Origin: Maniola hyperantus
Lineage: Eukaryota; Arthropoda; Insecta; Lepidoptera; Nymphalidae
Direction of reading: 5' to 3'
Assembly (NCBI RefSeq): GCF_902806685.2
Contig: NC_048555.1
Location: 2,294,001 to 2,358,000, forward strand
DNA: 64,000 bases
Each line of letters starts with the position of its first letter. Within the stretch, counting starts at the first letter, position 1. The notes under the pieces are model-generated. The model did not search any database. It was not told the DNA's origin and saw only the letters and a list, made by a program, of their open reading frames with translations. Below, piece by piece: positions 10,090 to 23,130 of the stretch. Both the position numbers and the translations under genes were made by a program.

Positions 10090-11930
10090 TGTAACGTCGC
10101 AAATGAACAAAATTCAGGATAATTTCAGCTTCACAGACACAACGCTTCAGACCGGGACTTGTCCCGGTGTCGGCAGCCCTACCGTAGAGGCGCGTGAGGA
10201 GTCATTTTGTACGGACTATGAATAAGACAATCGTCTTTTGTTTTTAATGACATATATATTATTATTATTATTATTTATTTATTATTTAATTAGAACGGCC
10301 ATAAAGCCAATTACACTAATTAAACTACGAGTACAAACTAACATAAACATACTTACAAAAATTGTTAAAATTATAAATTTTAAAAAGCAAAATTATAAAT
10401 TTTCACAAAAGTGCAAGATCTGACCCATGAGGTCAGCCCATTTGTCAGCAAATATGTCACAGCGAGGGGACTCCTTCAGCAGTGCGTTGAGCGCAGCTTT
10501 TTAGCTTAGTTCAGTATTTTAGATATAAGAGGAATTGTGCAACATCCACATAAACTCAATAGAGTTTCAGGTTATTAAGCGGAAAAATGTTACAATTATT
10601 ATTTGGTTGAAAAAAAAGTAAGTTTTTCTAATATTTTCTAAATATAGACGAATGGGTTTATGTAGACGCTTTACATCCGCTCTACCTCGCTCAACGCTCT
10701 TTTTCAATTACTATTTCACAGACTCAATACGAATTTGCATGTGTGCGTAAGAATGACACATTATTTAAAGTAGTACCTTGAAAGTGCGTTGACTCGGCCA
10801 CTGCAGGACAATAGTAGGCGCATGTCTCACCACCTTAGCATCGAAAACCTATTAATAACTCATTGACGTGTCACATCGTTAAACAGAACCCAAGTAGGTA
10901 GCTTATTCCATAAGTCATTTTCTCTAAGATGCTAATTTTCTCGTGAATATCAACAAATAGCTGACCCAGGGGACTTTACATGTGCAGTATTCAAATACAA
11001 TGAACCTGTCCTTAAGAGACAGCACAGCCTAAACATAAACTTCATACTGTCATTGACGGACGGAGACATCTTGATCATAAATGTATTATATAGTCTCCAA
11101 ACTTTTTAGTTTAAGGGCCACACTGATTTCTTCGCTGTTCAAAGGCCCAAGATTTATCTAGGGATATTTTTGTTATAATCGTGAACAGTGTCGGTTTGCA
11201 AAAAAAAACTAATAAGTATATTAATGTGACTTTTCAACAGAAATAGGAACAACACTTTTTAATAGGCAATTAAGAGTAGCTTAGTGATAAAGTTAAAACA
11301 GAGAAACAGAGCAGTACGCTGAGTTTTTACATCATGTGCAACGGAAGTATTTTGATTGCCTAATGAGGATAAAGATTTTTTTTTTAAATAGATTAAAACT
11401 TTATTATATTTTCTTAAAGCCAATTGAAGCTATGTGAGCGTGTGTACTTAACACTCTGTGGTCGAGTGTAGTCAGTAGAGGCACAACCTTCGACTCCCGT
11501 CAATCCAAATCTTTTTCTACTGGTTTTGAAGTAGGTAGGTATAAGTTGGATCACCGATCAGTATCGCCCTGTTTAAAGAAGAAGCTTACAACAAACTCAG
11601 CCAAGTATTAAGTAATTTTTATATCTGCGATATTCGTAAATCTTTCTTATCTTCGATTAAAACTTTGTTATCAAACAATTGACAGTTTATAGGGTGAAGC
11701 GGCGCCATACCTATTATATCAAAGGTAGATAATAAACTCTAGTGAATATGCATATTTTATCGAATTACACGGTATAGGTATAATCTGACAGTTATTGCAC
11801 GCGTTCGCAGGCTACTCCATTCTAATCTAATAGAAGACATGAGTCATTTTGTTTATTTAAGAAAGACGCCGCGGACGTATTTATTGGCAATTAACGGCGC
11901 CATAGCTCTAATTATCTATCCGTACATATA
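10090..11930. other. no supported gene; simple repeats and LINE scraps
   Basis: An (ATT)n-rich run at about 10258-10285 and a short fragment resembling the CR1-like LINE 3' UTR in reverse (about 11565-11605, AAGCTTACAACAAACTCAGCC) are the only recognisable pieces. Confidence 0.45.
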
Positions 11931-11934
11931 AAAA

Positions 11935-12100
11935 GACTTGTTCTGACTGATATATCAACGCACAGCTCGAACTACTGGACGAATCGGCCAGATTTGGCAT
12001 ATCTATGTCATATAGATATCCTTTCGTTGTATTGAAAATTCAACTCCTAAGGGGGTAAAATTTTCAAATCTGTACCCGGATGAATTCGGGCATTAGCTAG
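11935..12100 (-). repeat. repeat family E copy
   Basis: Reads CTGACTGATATATCAACGCA, CAGCTCGAACTACTGGACG, then TTCAACTCCTAAGGGGGTAA and ends GGGCATTAGCTAGTT, matching the copies at 16545 and 45280. The end is the reverse of the family C/E shared head. Confidence 0.65.
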
Positions 12101-12224
12101 TTCAATTCATAAGAGGGTTGAATAGGGGATGAAAGTTTATATGGAAACTCGTAATTTTGAAGTTATTTCCATGAAAATTGGTATTTGGGCTTTCAATTAA
12201 AATGAGGTAATACGTGCTTACGTG

Positions 12225-12625
12225 TAAGGGCCTCATTAGAAAGCTCAAAGTCACTCAGCGGGCGATGGAGAGAGCTATACTTAGGGTTTCTCTACGTGAT
12301 CAAATCAAAAATGAGGAGATCCGTAGGAGAACTAGACTAACCGACATAGCTCAACGGGTTGCGAAGCTGAGGTAGCAAATAGCAATGTGCAGGGCACATA
12401 GTTCGTAAAACCGCTAGACGTTGGGGTCCCAAGGTGCTAGAACCTGGCGACCTCGCACCGGAAGACGCAGTGTTGGAAGATCCCCCCCCACTAGGTGAAC
12501 GGACGACATCAGGGAGCCGCTGGATTCAGGCGGCGCAAGACCGTGGCGTGTGGAAGTCCCTACAAGAGACCTATGTCCAGCAGTGGACGTCTATCGGTTG
12601 ATGATGATAATGATAATACGTGCTT
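12225..12625 (+). mobile_element. RTE-type LINE, 3' end, degraded
   Basis: Translation in broken frames gives pieces of the RTE reverse transcriptase C-terminus: a QRAMERA-like segment, RIRNEEIRRRT-like, DIAQRVAKL-like, and the terminal 'SRWIQAAQDRGVW…VQQWTSIG' region just before TGATGATGATAATGATAAT. Frameshifts and stops make it non-functional. The TGATGA tail is typical of the RTE clade. Confidence 0.75.
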
Positions 12626-12859
12626 CAAGATTTTTGGAAACTCTACAATTCCACCCGAGAAAAGCCGGGGCGATTGAGCTAGTTTTCTTTAAAAAACTCC
12701 ACATATTTTTTTCCTTAAATAACCGGTAATACTCGTTAAACTACCGTCGTCTGAGGCTTTTAAACCGGTAGGGGCAAAATTAGGAAAACATTTGGGTAAA
12801 AAAAAAAAGTATACTTACCTACGTATATATTTATTTATTAACAACCTGCAGACCTCTAT

Positions 12860-12978
12860 AATCATCATCATCATCGTCGTCAACTGATAAACGTCCACAG
12901 CTGGACATAGATCTCTTGTGAGGACTTCCACACGCCACGGTCTTGCGCCACCTGAATCCAGCGGCTCCCTGCGACTTT
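12860..12978 (-). mobile_element. RTE-type LINE, 3' end fragment
   Basis: Reverse copy of the same LINE end: ATCATCATCATCATCGTCGT, then …CCACAGCTGGACATAGATCT, CACACGCCACGGTCTTGCG and GAATCCAGCGGCTCCCTGCG. Confidence 0.75.
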
Positions 12979-13088
12979 ACGTACCTACTTACCAATTTAC
13001 ATAACTTATATGAATTTTAATCGACTTTTAGATGAGAACAATTATAAATTAGATTGATTATTTTATATTTTTATTACTTAGGTACTCA

Positions 13089-13265
13089 CTAGCTGATGCC
13101 CGCGACTTCGTCCGCGTGGATTTAGATTTTTAAAAATTCTGTGGGAACTCTTTGATTTTCCGGGATGAAAAGTAGCCTATGTCACTCTCAAGGTCTTTAA
13201 CTATACCCATTAAAAAAATCACGTCAATCCATTGCCCCGTTGCGACGTGATTGAAGGACAAAATG
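13089..13265 (+). repeat. repeat family C copy
   Basis: Head CTAGCTGATGCCCGCGACTT, then CGTCCGCGTGGATTTAG, TTCCGGGATGAAAAGTAGCC and GCGACGTGATTGAAGGACAA. A second scrap resembling its tail follows at 13400-13450 (AACAAACAAACAAACACACT). Confidence 0.75.
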
Positions 13266-14195
13266 CACTATTGCTAATATCTATTGCTAAACTGTGGATA
13301 GTGTAGTTGATTACATATTTGCCAATTTAATTTGCTAGATTTAAGTCATAGTTTTAATACATAATAATATGTTTTACTGTCCCAAATAAATAAAAATAAA
13401 ATAAAATAAGACAAACCAATAAACAAACAAACAAACACACTTTCATATATACCTACAATGGGTAGTGATTTAATTTAATTTGTAAAGTTTTAATCGAGAT
13501 ACATGTTTATTATGAATGGGCCGCCCGCCCACGCAACGGATGTGTGAATGAAAAATCGTTAGTAGCTATAATACTTAACATCCTATATTATGAGAGTGTT
13601 TGGAGTATTGCCAGTATAAAGTTCCAAAGAACGTTCAGGGTTCGCCTGGTAATAAATTAAAAAGTAAATGTTGCCGGCCAGACGGCGTTGACATGTTAAC
13701 TTTGCAGCCAGACGATTTTTACAACATAATAAAAATAAACACGGCAACCAAGAGTAGCCAAGAGTCAAGACGCCATTTTTTTTGATTCCAATTTCAAAAC
13801 AATATCAAACTTGCTATGATATAAACATACAAACATACATAGTAGTGGTCCGTTTCAAAGGTGCAAGCTTTATCGGACAGATGGCTTTGATGCCATCTGG
13901 CGCAAGAAAACAGCATCACTATTGTCCAGAGTCCGAGGAAGCGGCAACAGAATCCTGCGCATGATAGCGGACAAAATGGATAGTCCTCTGTTGGGGAAAC
14001 TCGTGCAGAGGACTAAATCCCTTTTAGTGATTAAGTATTTTTGTTACTAACTCCTTAGTGTTTAAGTATTAAGTATTAACATAGTTATTAAGTATATTTT
14101 ATTGTTACTAACACTTAATGGATCTTTTGCTGTCCGATTAAATAAATGAATTGAATTTATCTGTACCAACTACCAAGTACATAGGTACCTAGATG

Positions 14196-14400
14196 ATGCG
14201 CGCAACAACGACCATGTGGATTGAGGTTGTTTAAAAAAAGTCCGCGGGAGCTCTTTCGTTTCGAAAAGTAGCTTGATGCAAGCCCAAGGTCCTCGTTTCT
14301 GTACCAAATTTCATCAAAAGCCGTTCAACGTATGGGCCGTGTAAAGCTTGCAGCTAAGCCGACAAACTTGCATACAATTTTAAGCAAATTTTGTATTTAG
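14196..14400 (+). repeat. diverged repeat family C copy
   Basis: GATGATGCGCGCAACAACG is a decayed head; later GGAGCTCTTTCGTTTCGAAA, AGTAGC and GGGCCGTGTAAAGCTTGCAG match the family. Confidence 0.45.
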
Positions 14401-14404
14401 ATAA

Positions 14405-14640
14405 TGTTTTTTTTAAATAGGTATAGCAAGCAAACGAGCAGGCGGGTCACCTGATTTTAAGTGATTACCGCCGCCCATGAACATTTGCAGCACCAGAGGA
14501 GCCGCCGATGCGTTGCCGGCCTTTTAGGAATTTGTTGGTCCGCCCCTTGAATAACCGCATGTTATAATCTAGTAGGAACACCGCCGATGGGAGTTGGTTC
14601 CACAGTTTGCACGTGCGTGGAAAGAAGGAATTTTTGAAGT
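14405..14640 (-). mobile_element. LINE C-terminal fragment
   Basis: On the - strand the frame gives a 'CKLWNQLPS'-like segment, then 'NKFLKGRQRIGGSSGAAN' and 'VHGRR'-like residues near the stop. This is a LINE C-terminus common in Lepidoptera. A shorter + strand copy lies at 50262-50392. It is broken and has no RT domain here. Confidence 0.6.
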
Positions 14641-15008
14641 TTATCTAGATACTCGTATTTATCATTAGTAAGAAAATTCCATTTTAGTTTTTACACATTT
14701 GTTCGCGAGAAGTTAGCAGTTCAGTCTGAGCAAACTCGTTAAATTATTATTATTATTATTAGAATATTGCTTTGAAATTACGTAACAGATACATAAGGGT
14801 CTATAGATTCCGAGCCACCCATGATGCCAGTTAATAAAATAACCAGTTTCCGTAACATTTGAATTTCTCAATTTAAAAGAATCAAAATGCTATCAACCTC
14901 ATTAGCTATTTGTAGATGTGATTTTTTTTCAAGTATCATGTCAAAATGAGTAACATTTGCATATTGCTAAATATAAAATGTATATTAGCATAATAGTTAT
15001 TTGTAAAA

Positions 15009-15425
15009 AACCGGCAAGTGCGAGTCAGGCTCGCGCACCGAGGGTTCCGTACTACAGTCTTATTTTTTCAACATTTTGCACGATAAATCAAAAACTATAA
15101 TGCAAAATAAATAAAAATCTGTTTCATAATGCACAAGTGAAGCCCTTTCATAATATGATACCCCACTTGATATAGTTATCTTAAGAGAATTGAAAACACT
15201 AATTAGTTCATTACTACAATTTAATTTCTTTTGTGTAACTACAAATTCACGGTTTTCAGATTTTTCCCCTTATGTCTGCTATAAGACCTACCTACCTGCC
15301 TTTCATGATTCTAGGTCCACGGGACGTACCCTGTAGGTTTCTTGACAGACAGACAGACAGACAACAAAGTGATCCTATAGGGGTTCCGTTTTTCCTTTTG
15401 AGGTACGGAACTTTAAAAGAAGCCT
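15009..15425 (+). repeat. repeat family D copy
   Basis: Begins AACCGGCAAGTGCGAGTCAG and GAGGGTTCCGTACTAC, has a run of CAGA repeats (about 15344-15363), and ends GTTCCGTTTTTCCTTTTGAG GTACGGAAC. The long copy at 46795 is the same in reverse. Confidence 0.7.
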
Positions 15426-16544
15426 TATGTAATAATTATGTTTTTATAGTAGGTACTTAACCGATTTTCTTTGCCTTTTATAATTGGAATTTGGAGCAAT
15501 GACATTATTAAAAAATAAACAGGTTTATGGTTTATATTATACAACCGTCGATAAGACTCATTCACACAGTTCATTAACTAGTGAATTCACCGCGGCTTCG
15601 CACGCTATACCGTCCTATTTCTAAAAAGGGGCTTACTGCAACAAGTAGTTTTTGAGTTACTTATCACCAAAAAACGTTGGAATTTTACAACTGTTTCTAA
15701 TAAAATAAAAAAATTGCGTACCCCCACTTATTTGACACCGCATTCATTAAAATCGGTCCAGTAGTTTGACCACGACAGTGGAACACACAAAATAGTTACA
15801 AACATACATAGGTACTTACATACATAGAATGCTAAAATCATAACCCTTCCTTTTGGCTTCGCCGTAGTCGGGTAAAAAGAATTCTGCGTAGGACCACAAC
15901 TAAAACCCTCGTCCTGCGTAGGAATCTTTTTTTTAGAAACATCAGTTTTAGAAAATTGCCATGTTTTCCCAACATGTAACCACTGTAGGTACAAAATTTC
16001 AACTTAGTCGAATGAACGATGCGCGAACGCATAGGTTACGAACTGACAGACAGATATACATAAAACATTAATTTTTAATGGAATCAAAGGGCTCAGGACG
16101 CGGTAGGTATACAGGGAGACGTAACGCTCGAATTCTGCTGGTTTCGCGACTTTTGATTGTATTTAAAAATTATTTAGGAATTTTCCTTAGTATAGGTAAA
16201 AACCATAATAAAAATTAAATAATTATAGAACTGATATTGAATAATATCCATAAAGCTCGTTGCTTTCGTTTTAAGTTTGCGTAATAATAGGCTACTTGAC
16301 TCATATCTAATTTCGTCCAATAAATGATTATTTATTATAGTATTTTGCTTAAGACAACGAAATATATCAATAACAATTATTAAAAACGCAGGATGGATAT
16401 ATAAATCCAATTTAAAAAAATACAGTTTTTATTTTTATTTGAAACTCAGAAAACGCTGTCAGCCATGATGTGACGTCATTCAATATGTAAACAAACAAAT
16501 GTCATCCCTATTGACTAACGTAGTATCCATATAATATATAAAAT

Positions 16545-16765
16545 TTTAAGTCCTGACTAACTTACATCAACGCACAGCCTAAACATCTAAACAGCTGGTC
16601 CTAGATACAATAGATACATGAAATTTGGTGGGTGTGTTCTCTGTAGGTAAAGAGAAGGTATCCACTAGGAAAGGATTTTTTGAAATTCCACCCCTGAGTG
16701 GGTTAAATGGGGGTTTGAAATTTATGAAATCCACGCGGGCGAAGTCACGAGCATAAGCTAGTTTT
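16545..16765 (-). repeat. repeat family E copy
   Basis: Reads AGTCCTGACTAACTTACATC … ATCAACGCACAGCCTAAAC, TTTTTTGAAATTCCACCCCT and ends TCCACGCGGGCGAAGTCACG AGCATAAGCTAG. Confidence 0.65.
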
Positions 16766-17282
16766 TATATATTTCTAAAAACTCATAGTAAACGTAAAAA
16801 ATTATCGTTTTCTCTTTATAAATTGAATAAGTTATTAAGTAAGACTTACAACAAAGTGATCTTTGCAAAAATAAATTTGGGTTGCAGTCGTTAGTGATGT
16901 AGGATCCTTTTAAGCAAGTCTTCGCGTGTTACGTATATTTATTTCACTGGGCACTCTAATCCACAACTTTCCTGTGGTCTTTATCGATGCGTTTTTACAT
17001 TCTCGGATGATACAATAACGATAATTACTATATTTTTCATGTAAACTAGCATAGAAGTCATGTTTTTTAAACTTTGGGAGGTTATGCTTTTGTTTACAAA
17101 TGCATGACGTCAGAGCACAGACAATCTATCGGCCAAACATGGCCGACAGTGTTTTCACCTGTCTAAGAAAAATATATTTTTAAATTAAAGTTTTACGGTT
17201 TTTAGGGCGCAAAAAAATATAGTGTTAATTTTTTTGATCTAATAGGACAAATATTAACCATTTAAGACCTACTTAAAAAAAG

Positions 17283-17402
17283 TGTCAACTAGCTTATTAT
17301 CACCAGTATATCTTACAAATCTAACACCATACCAGACCATCAATAAGAGTAATTTATTAGGTACCTATTTTGAATACATCATTTGACTTAGACTTTGGCT
17401 AC
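17283..17402 (+). mobile_element. CR1-like LINE 3' UTR fragment
   Basis: Shares TTATCACCAGTATATCTTAC, AAATCTAACACCATACCAGA and CAATAAGAGTAATTTATTA with the end of the LINE at 39061-40700, followed by a decayed TTTGACTT tail. Confidence 0.7.
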
Positions 17403-17729
17403 TTAATGTTATTGTATAATATGATAAAGCTATGACTGTAATACAATGCGGATGCACCCATATAATAGCATAGAGAATTAGCAGCATCGAGTATAAATAC
17501 TTGGGTTCAAGGAATAACACACATACTTATTGAATCATGGGTTTTATTTAAAGAGCGCTAATATTTTGCAATTAGACGTTTGCGTCAAACATGAATGAGT
17601 TATCCCCACGTATTTTGAATTTGTTTTGGTTTAGTTAATGTAATGAGGCCTCACACTGTAGAACTGTAATTTATACCGCGTCTGCCGTCTTGTTTATGTC
17701 GACTGTCAATGCGACATTCAAATTTTAAA

Positions 17730-17880
17730 ATAAATAAATAAATAAAATAAAAATCTTTTTATTCAAATAAACGTTTACAAGTACTTTCGAATAGTCGGAT
17801 GCATCTATCACTGGTTCGGAATGCCTTTCCTACCGAGAAGAACCAGCAAGAAACTCGGCGGTTGCTCTTTTCAAATATTT
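17730..17880 (-). repeat. LINE 3' tail, reverse copy
   Basis: Contains ATTCAAATAAACGTTTACAA, GTACTTTCGAATAGTCGGAT and GGTTCGGAATGCCTTTCCTA, then ACCGAGAAGAACCAGCAAGA: the reverse of 37350-37490. Confidence 0.65.
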
Positions 17881-17965
17881 GATATAGGTTAAGAAAATTA
17901 ATTCCATACTTACATAATTGTATTAGGTACGTGCTAGTTTTTTTCCGTGAGTTCGTCCACGTAAT

Positions 17966-18060
17966 AATTAGGTACGTAATCAACCCATCGCCGGGTCTCC
18001 TCTCAGAGTGAGAAGGGTTTTGGCCATTGTCTACCACGCTAGCCAAGTGCGGATTGGATA
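17966..18060 (-). repeat. SINE family A 3' part
   Basis: Reverse of the family A end: ATCAACCCATCGCCGGGTCT, CCTCTCAGAGTGAGAAGGG and GCCAAGTGCGGATTGG. Confidence 0.65.
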
Positions 18061-18962
18061 TTATAATAATTGGGATAATTATAGCCTATATATCCTAGCA
18101 CTTAGGGATAATGTACCATTGCAATATTTTTTGAAATCCGATGAGTATAGTTTCGGAGATTATCTCCTACATCCAAACTTATAAACTTTGTCTCTTTAGT
18201 ATACCTACCTACTTAGGTTGTCAAAAGGGAACACCGGCGCAACGCGATTCATTTAACCTAGCCATAATAAGCCTAATTCATAACATAATCACACAACCGC
18301 ACGTCTAATCGAAAGCCAAATTTTTGGCTTCTGCCTAGCAAAATTTCGGACCCTCCTGAATTTACTAAAAAAAAACAATAAGTATACAATATACTAGAAT
18401 ATTTCTGTTATTTTCTCGTTTTACTCTAAACTACTGTACCACAGTATACTGTATACTATAGCAAAGTTTGCAGTAGATGAGTAGGCGTGTATATACTGCA
18501 AGACTCTTCAATGTGTAGCCTGATTAACAAAATTAGTCGGACAATTGTTTTGGTTACGCGGTTTCCTTAAAGGCGTGTGCCTGATAGTGGGTGTGGGCTG
18601 CGAGCTCATTCATAACGCTGTGTAGTGAGAGAAAGATCTTCATTAGACCCAAGAGACTTTCAGTTGAACGAGCAACCAGTGGTTTATCTTGATTGAGAAC
18701 GTGTCTGTGCTTTTCCAAAATCCTAGAAACGAATTTGTAACGAACCTTTTCAAACAATTTGAGGCTCACTAAGAGGTGAAATGGTAACGTACCTAGTTGA
18801 GTTTATTTTTTCGGTCGGGTTTTTTTTTCAGTTTAATTTTTTTAATTTGCTGCTTCTATGTATGTGTAAGTCCCCTAATACTGGAAATGCGAAAATGTCT
18901 GGTTTTACGATCGTAACACTGTGCAATACGTTTCCTCGGCCTATCAAATTTTTTTATTCCGA

Positions 18963-19262
18963 TACAAGTTAGCCCTTGACTGCAATCTCACCTAGTGGTA
19001 AGTGATGATGCAGTCTAAGATGGAAGCGGGCTAACCTGGAAGGAGTATGGCAGTTTGTACCTATTAAACCCATAGGTACACCTTTGCTTTCTACACGGTA
19101 CCATACCGGAACGCTAGTCACTAAATCGCTTGGCGGCAAGGCTTTGCCGGTAGGGTGCTAACCAGACCAGAAATTTAGAACTAATAAAATTCCAAACCCC
19201 TGCCGGGAATCTAACCCGAGACCTCCCACTAATAAGACCACACCACCACTGCGCCAGGGAGG
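18963..19262 (-). repeat. SINE family B, full length
   Basis: From the 3' end (TTAGCCCTTGACTGCAATCT) through TTTGCCGGTAGGGTGCTAAC to the head ending CACTGCGCCAGGGAGG. The two small + strand ORFs around it have no support. Confidence 0.8.
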
Positions 19263-19679
19263 CTAGTGAGCTGTACATGTACAGGGAACAAAACCTATCG
19301 CCAGCTGAAAAAAATAGAATTCTATTTTTAGACCACTTTATTCTCCGAGTTGACGTTTTGTCTCCATTTTCTTGGAACCTACAATTAATTTATCATTTAC
19401 ATAATGCCCGTAAGAATTGTCGGTATCCGCTTCCTAGTAAACACTTCCGCTTTGAATCATATGTGCCATAATTACTTAGACGTCAACAGTAGAGAAAATA
19501 ATGGGTATTTAATACATTCTCATCAGTAACTAGAACAGACTGTTGCATTTCTTAAGCAACGTTTAAGACGAGTGCAAAGTAAACTCCCTTATAAATAATT
19601 GTTACAAAATTAATTACGAAGAACTTTTTTACAGTCAAAATACGGTAATAAATACAAAAATGTGTCCATTTTCATCGTC

Positions 19680-19835
19680 GTGTGAGCGAAAAGGCGTTTC
19701 CTTTTCATGGCCCATCCGCTAAACTGATTTGGACGCACAGCGGGGACGGACATCGTTTTATCCCGGAAAATGAAAGAGTTCTCAAGGGGTTTTTAAACAC
19801 CACAAAATCCACGCGGATGTAATCGCGGCCTTGTA
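19680..19835 (-). repeat. diverged repeat family C copy
   Basis: CATGGCCCATCCGCTAAAC, TTTTATCCCGGAAAATGAAA, GAGTTCTCAAGGGG and ATCCACGCGGATGTAATCGC match the reversed family. Confidence 0.55.
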
Positions 19836-19839
19836 AAGA

Positions 19840-21530
19840 AAAATATACATTTGAAAATTTGAGACTTCAGGAATTAAAGTAAATAAAGTCCCCACATAAA
19901 TAACTCTCTACATTCTACACATTGCATAGTTATAATGGTCTTCTATCCTTAAGATCAGTGACCATAAAATAAGTATATTTTTCCTCCATCTATATTACCT
20001 CCATAAAACTACCTACATATAATTTTTCCTTTATATAAATTAGGAGGCACGGCTTTTTCATTCATATGTTACTAAATAAAGAGGCGTAAACAATATAATT
20101 ATTATATTTATGTCAATATAAAGTATATTATCGATTTCGTTTGTCGATCAGTCTTCATTAAAAGATCGCTCATTCGATTCTATAGTGTCTATACTCGTCC
20201 GGTCATTTCCATCCCGCGATACAGTTTAAAAAATAAAATAAATAAATAGTTAAATGGCGGCAAGTATAACTTTTACAAATGGCGGACATCCCACGGATGA
20301 TATTATTAAATAAAGTTATAAGGTTGTGAATCGCGCGTTGTTTCAATTGCTAGGTGTAAATTTGTTGTGGAAAATATAACCAGACGGACTGGTCGCTCTA
20401 GTGGCGTTGAACCGATCAGGTGGGCCTTGGATTATTACGAGATAAATCCATTATTAATAATAGCCTCACTGATTTATGTGTGGTCCATTGAAACTGAGAG
20501 TTGAACGATTTATAGCGAGGAACAAAGATAAACCTAGACACAAACTTTTTATCAGTATCTTTTTGATATAGCTCCAATTTTTTTTCAGGGTCAAAAGAAG
20601 TGAAATTTAAAATGGTATTTAGTGTGTTTCTTGCGTGGTTTCTCAAGTCTCATTTAGCTGACTGTCCTTATTAATCCTGAAAATTAGGTAATACCGTGTT
20701 TACTATGGCATATTTAAAACAATTATCATAATACATATCTGTATTTATCTTATAGAACTCGCATATACCTAATTAAGTTACTTATCTATTAGTAAAAAAA
20801 AAATCAGAATCATGTCATCAGATTACCTGTCCCTACATCCAAATCCAAACTTAAAAACTTTATCTCTTTATAATATTAAACATTTAATCGTAATATCTGA
20901 ACGACAAAAGAAATTTTAATGCTTTGGTCATAGATTAATTATTGGTCTCGCTCCGCTTTAGTCCATAAGCTTAGTGGTATACTTATGTATTTCTTAGACA
21001 TATTTTATATACTAGTTATACCATAGTAGGTATACGTTTATGCTTAGTTCTAAATATTACAAAATCAAGCTAGATTTCTACTTTATAGTAGTCAATTAGT
21101 AATCATTTAGTAAATCACTGAATTTATTAATCAAAGTATAATAAAATAGTAGGACTAATATGGACTAATAATAATTTGATTGGTCACTTTAAAACTTGTG
21201 AAATCTATCATCTGTCGTAACGTAGGTATAGACTAAGAGCATACTAAAAACCTTTAGAAGTTATCTACTTATATCTGAACATTTACATTTACCTACCTAT
21301 ACCTACTTATTGTTCACCTTTATGTTATTTTTTCAACTGACTCAGACATAATTATAGTTATTTTTAGAATAAAAAATGCCATCTTATTCATCGTACCACA
21401 TCAGACATGGACCTAAGGAAAAAATATAAAATGACTAATTAATTAAAACCGCAGACCGAATAATTCTAATTCAGTATATTCATTTTTCTCTCTCTACTTT
21501 TTCTGAGAATTGTCTACTATTATATCATAT
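19840..21530. other. AT-rich stretch, nothing supported
   Basis: Low-complexity AT-rich sequence. The 76-codon - strand ORF at 20416-20646 has no recognisable features. Confidence 0.5.
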
Positions 21531-21532
21531 AC

Positions 21533-21770
21533 TAGCTGATGCCGCGACTTCGTTCGCGGGGATTTAGGTTTTAGGTTAAAATTCCCGGGGGAAATCTTTT
21601 ATTTTTCGGAATAAAAAGTAGCATATGTCACTCTCCAAATCTTTAACTATACCCATGCAAAAAATCACATCGATCCGTTGCTCCGTTGCGACGTGATTGA
21701 AGGACAAACCAACAAACCAATAACCAACAAACAAACACACTTTCGCATTTATAATATGGGTAGTGATGAC
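21533..21770 (+). repeat. repeat family C copy, full
   Basis: Head CTAGCTGATGCCGCGACTTC, then GAATAAAAAGTAGCATATGT, GCGACGTGATTGAAGGACAA, AACAAACAAACACACTTTCG and CATTTATAATATGGGTAGTG. This is the most complete 3' end of the family in the window. Confidence 0.75.
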
Positions 21771-22085
21771 AGCGAGTTGGACTCACACACGGAGGGTTCG
21801 GTAGAACTCTGAGTTTGCGAATCCAACTCGCACTTGACCGGTTTTTAGGGTTCCTTATCCAAATGGCAAAAAACGGAACCCTTATGAATTCGTCATGTCT
21901 GTCTGTCTGTCCGTCCGTATGTCCCAGCCACTTTTATAATTTGTTGTTATAGCGGCAGCAGAAATACACTCTATATACTCTGTGAAAATTTCAACTCTCT
22001 ACCTAATAGGTACGATTCATGACATACAGACGTACGGTCAGCGCAGACCCATATAGGTCACGGGTCCCATTGGCACCCTTAGGGT
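21771..22085. repeat. repeat family D, two facing partial copies
   Basis: GACAGCGAGTTGGACTCACA starts one copy; TCGCACTTGACCGGTTTTTA then starts a reversed copy, with GTCTGTCTGTCTGTCCGTCC and an end at GGTACAGAACCCTATTTTGT. Confidence 0.55.
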
Positions 22086-22584
22086 ACAGAACCCTATTTT
22101 GTGTATGAATGAATGAATGAACGTTTTGTTTATTTAATAAAATGTAGGTACAAGAATTGAAACAATCTCTGATGAGCCTTATACATTTTACCATTGTAAC
22201 TGGTGTTTGAATATTACCTTAAATTAAAAATATAAATATAACTAAGGATTAAAATATAAGTTACACATAGACTTCATACAAGGAAAACATAAAACAATAC
22301 CCTCGTAATTCGTATGTATAGATGTATTGGTATCGTCGGAGTTTAGTCACCGTCTCTCAGACTAGTGAACGTAACGTTTATGTAAACGAAAGGTTCTAGC
22401 CGTTTCTGAGCTTTCCTGGCAAACGGCGTGCCTGCGACAATTTTCCAATACGTTTTTATGGTCGGTCGGTTAAGTGGTTCTTGTTCTTTGAGTTGTTTGC
22501 TATAACTTGTCCTAGCTGTATTAAGATTTACTATTTTTACTTTATTAGTTTTTATCGATACAGAGCAGGTATGTCGTTATATAT

Positions 22585-22752
22585 AAGTCCCGCAAATTGC
22601 TATTGCGCTGGAACCATGTCTCATTAACATCGAAATGACGTCATTTTGACGTCAGCCGAAATAAAAATATACCATCAGCTCGAAACTTCAGTCTAGTGCT
22701 GACGGACGTCACTAAAATGGTGGCCACGCGTATTAGCAATTTGCGGGATTTA
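22585..22752. mobile_element. MITE-like element, family K
   Basis: Terminal inverted repeats AAGTCCCGCAAATTGCTATT and AGCAATTTGCGGGATTT; inside are two TGACGTCA-type motifs (ATGACGTCATTTTGACGTCA). A copy with its right end cut off sits beside the ITP gene at 50398-50547 in the opposite sense. Confidence 0.8.
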
Positions 22753-22773
22753 TACAAAGAGCTATCTTATGTA

Positions 22774-22932
22774 TAGTACGCGATAGGTTGAAATGGCAAT
22801 CGGGGAGGGAACGCTCCGCACACCCGCACAGCCCCTGCACTAGCCCGGTGCGGGCGAGTTCGGGTGACCTGCGGGTGTGCGGGACGTCCCCTCGCCTCTT
22901 ACCCCGATTGCCATCTCAATCTGTCGCGGACT
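22774..22932. mobile_element. GC-rich palindromic MITE-like element, family G
   Basis: Arms TAGTACGCGATAGGTTGAAA TGGCAATCGGGG and GATTGCCATCTCAATCTGTC GCGG. The centre is far richer in GC than the flanks (GTGCGGGCGAGTTCGGGTGA). Second copy at 35832-35993; truncated copy at 45086-45121. Confidence 0.8.
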
Positions 22933-22967
22933 TATATCTAATCAAGTAATCACTCGTCACTATACCT

Positions 22968-23130
22968 AGCAAAAGTGTGTTTGTTTGTTTATTGGTTTGT
23001 TGGTTGTCCTTCAATCACGTCGCAACGGGGCTATTTTTGCATGGTTATAGTTAAATTTCTGGAGCGTGACATAGGGTCATTTTTATCCCGGAAAACCAAA
23101 AGGTTTCCACGGGACTTTTGAAAAACTAAA
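22968..23130 (-). repeat. repeat family C copy
   Basis: AAAGTGTGTTTGTTTGTTTA, GGTTGTCCTTCAATCACGTC and GCAACGGGG, then GGAAAACCAAAAGGTTTCCA: reverse of the family. The head is lost. Confidence 0.65.
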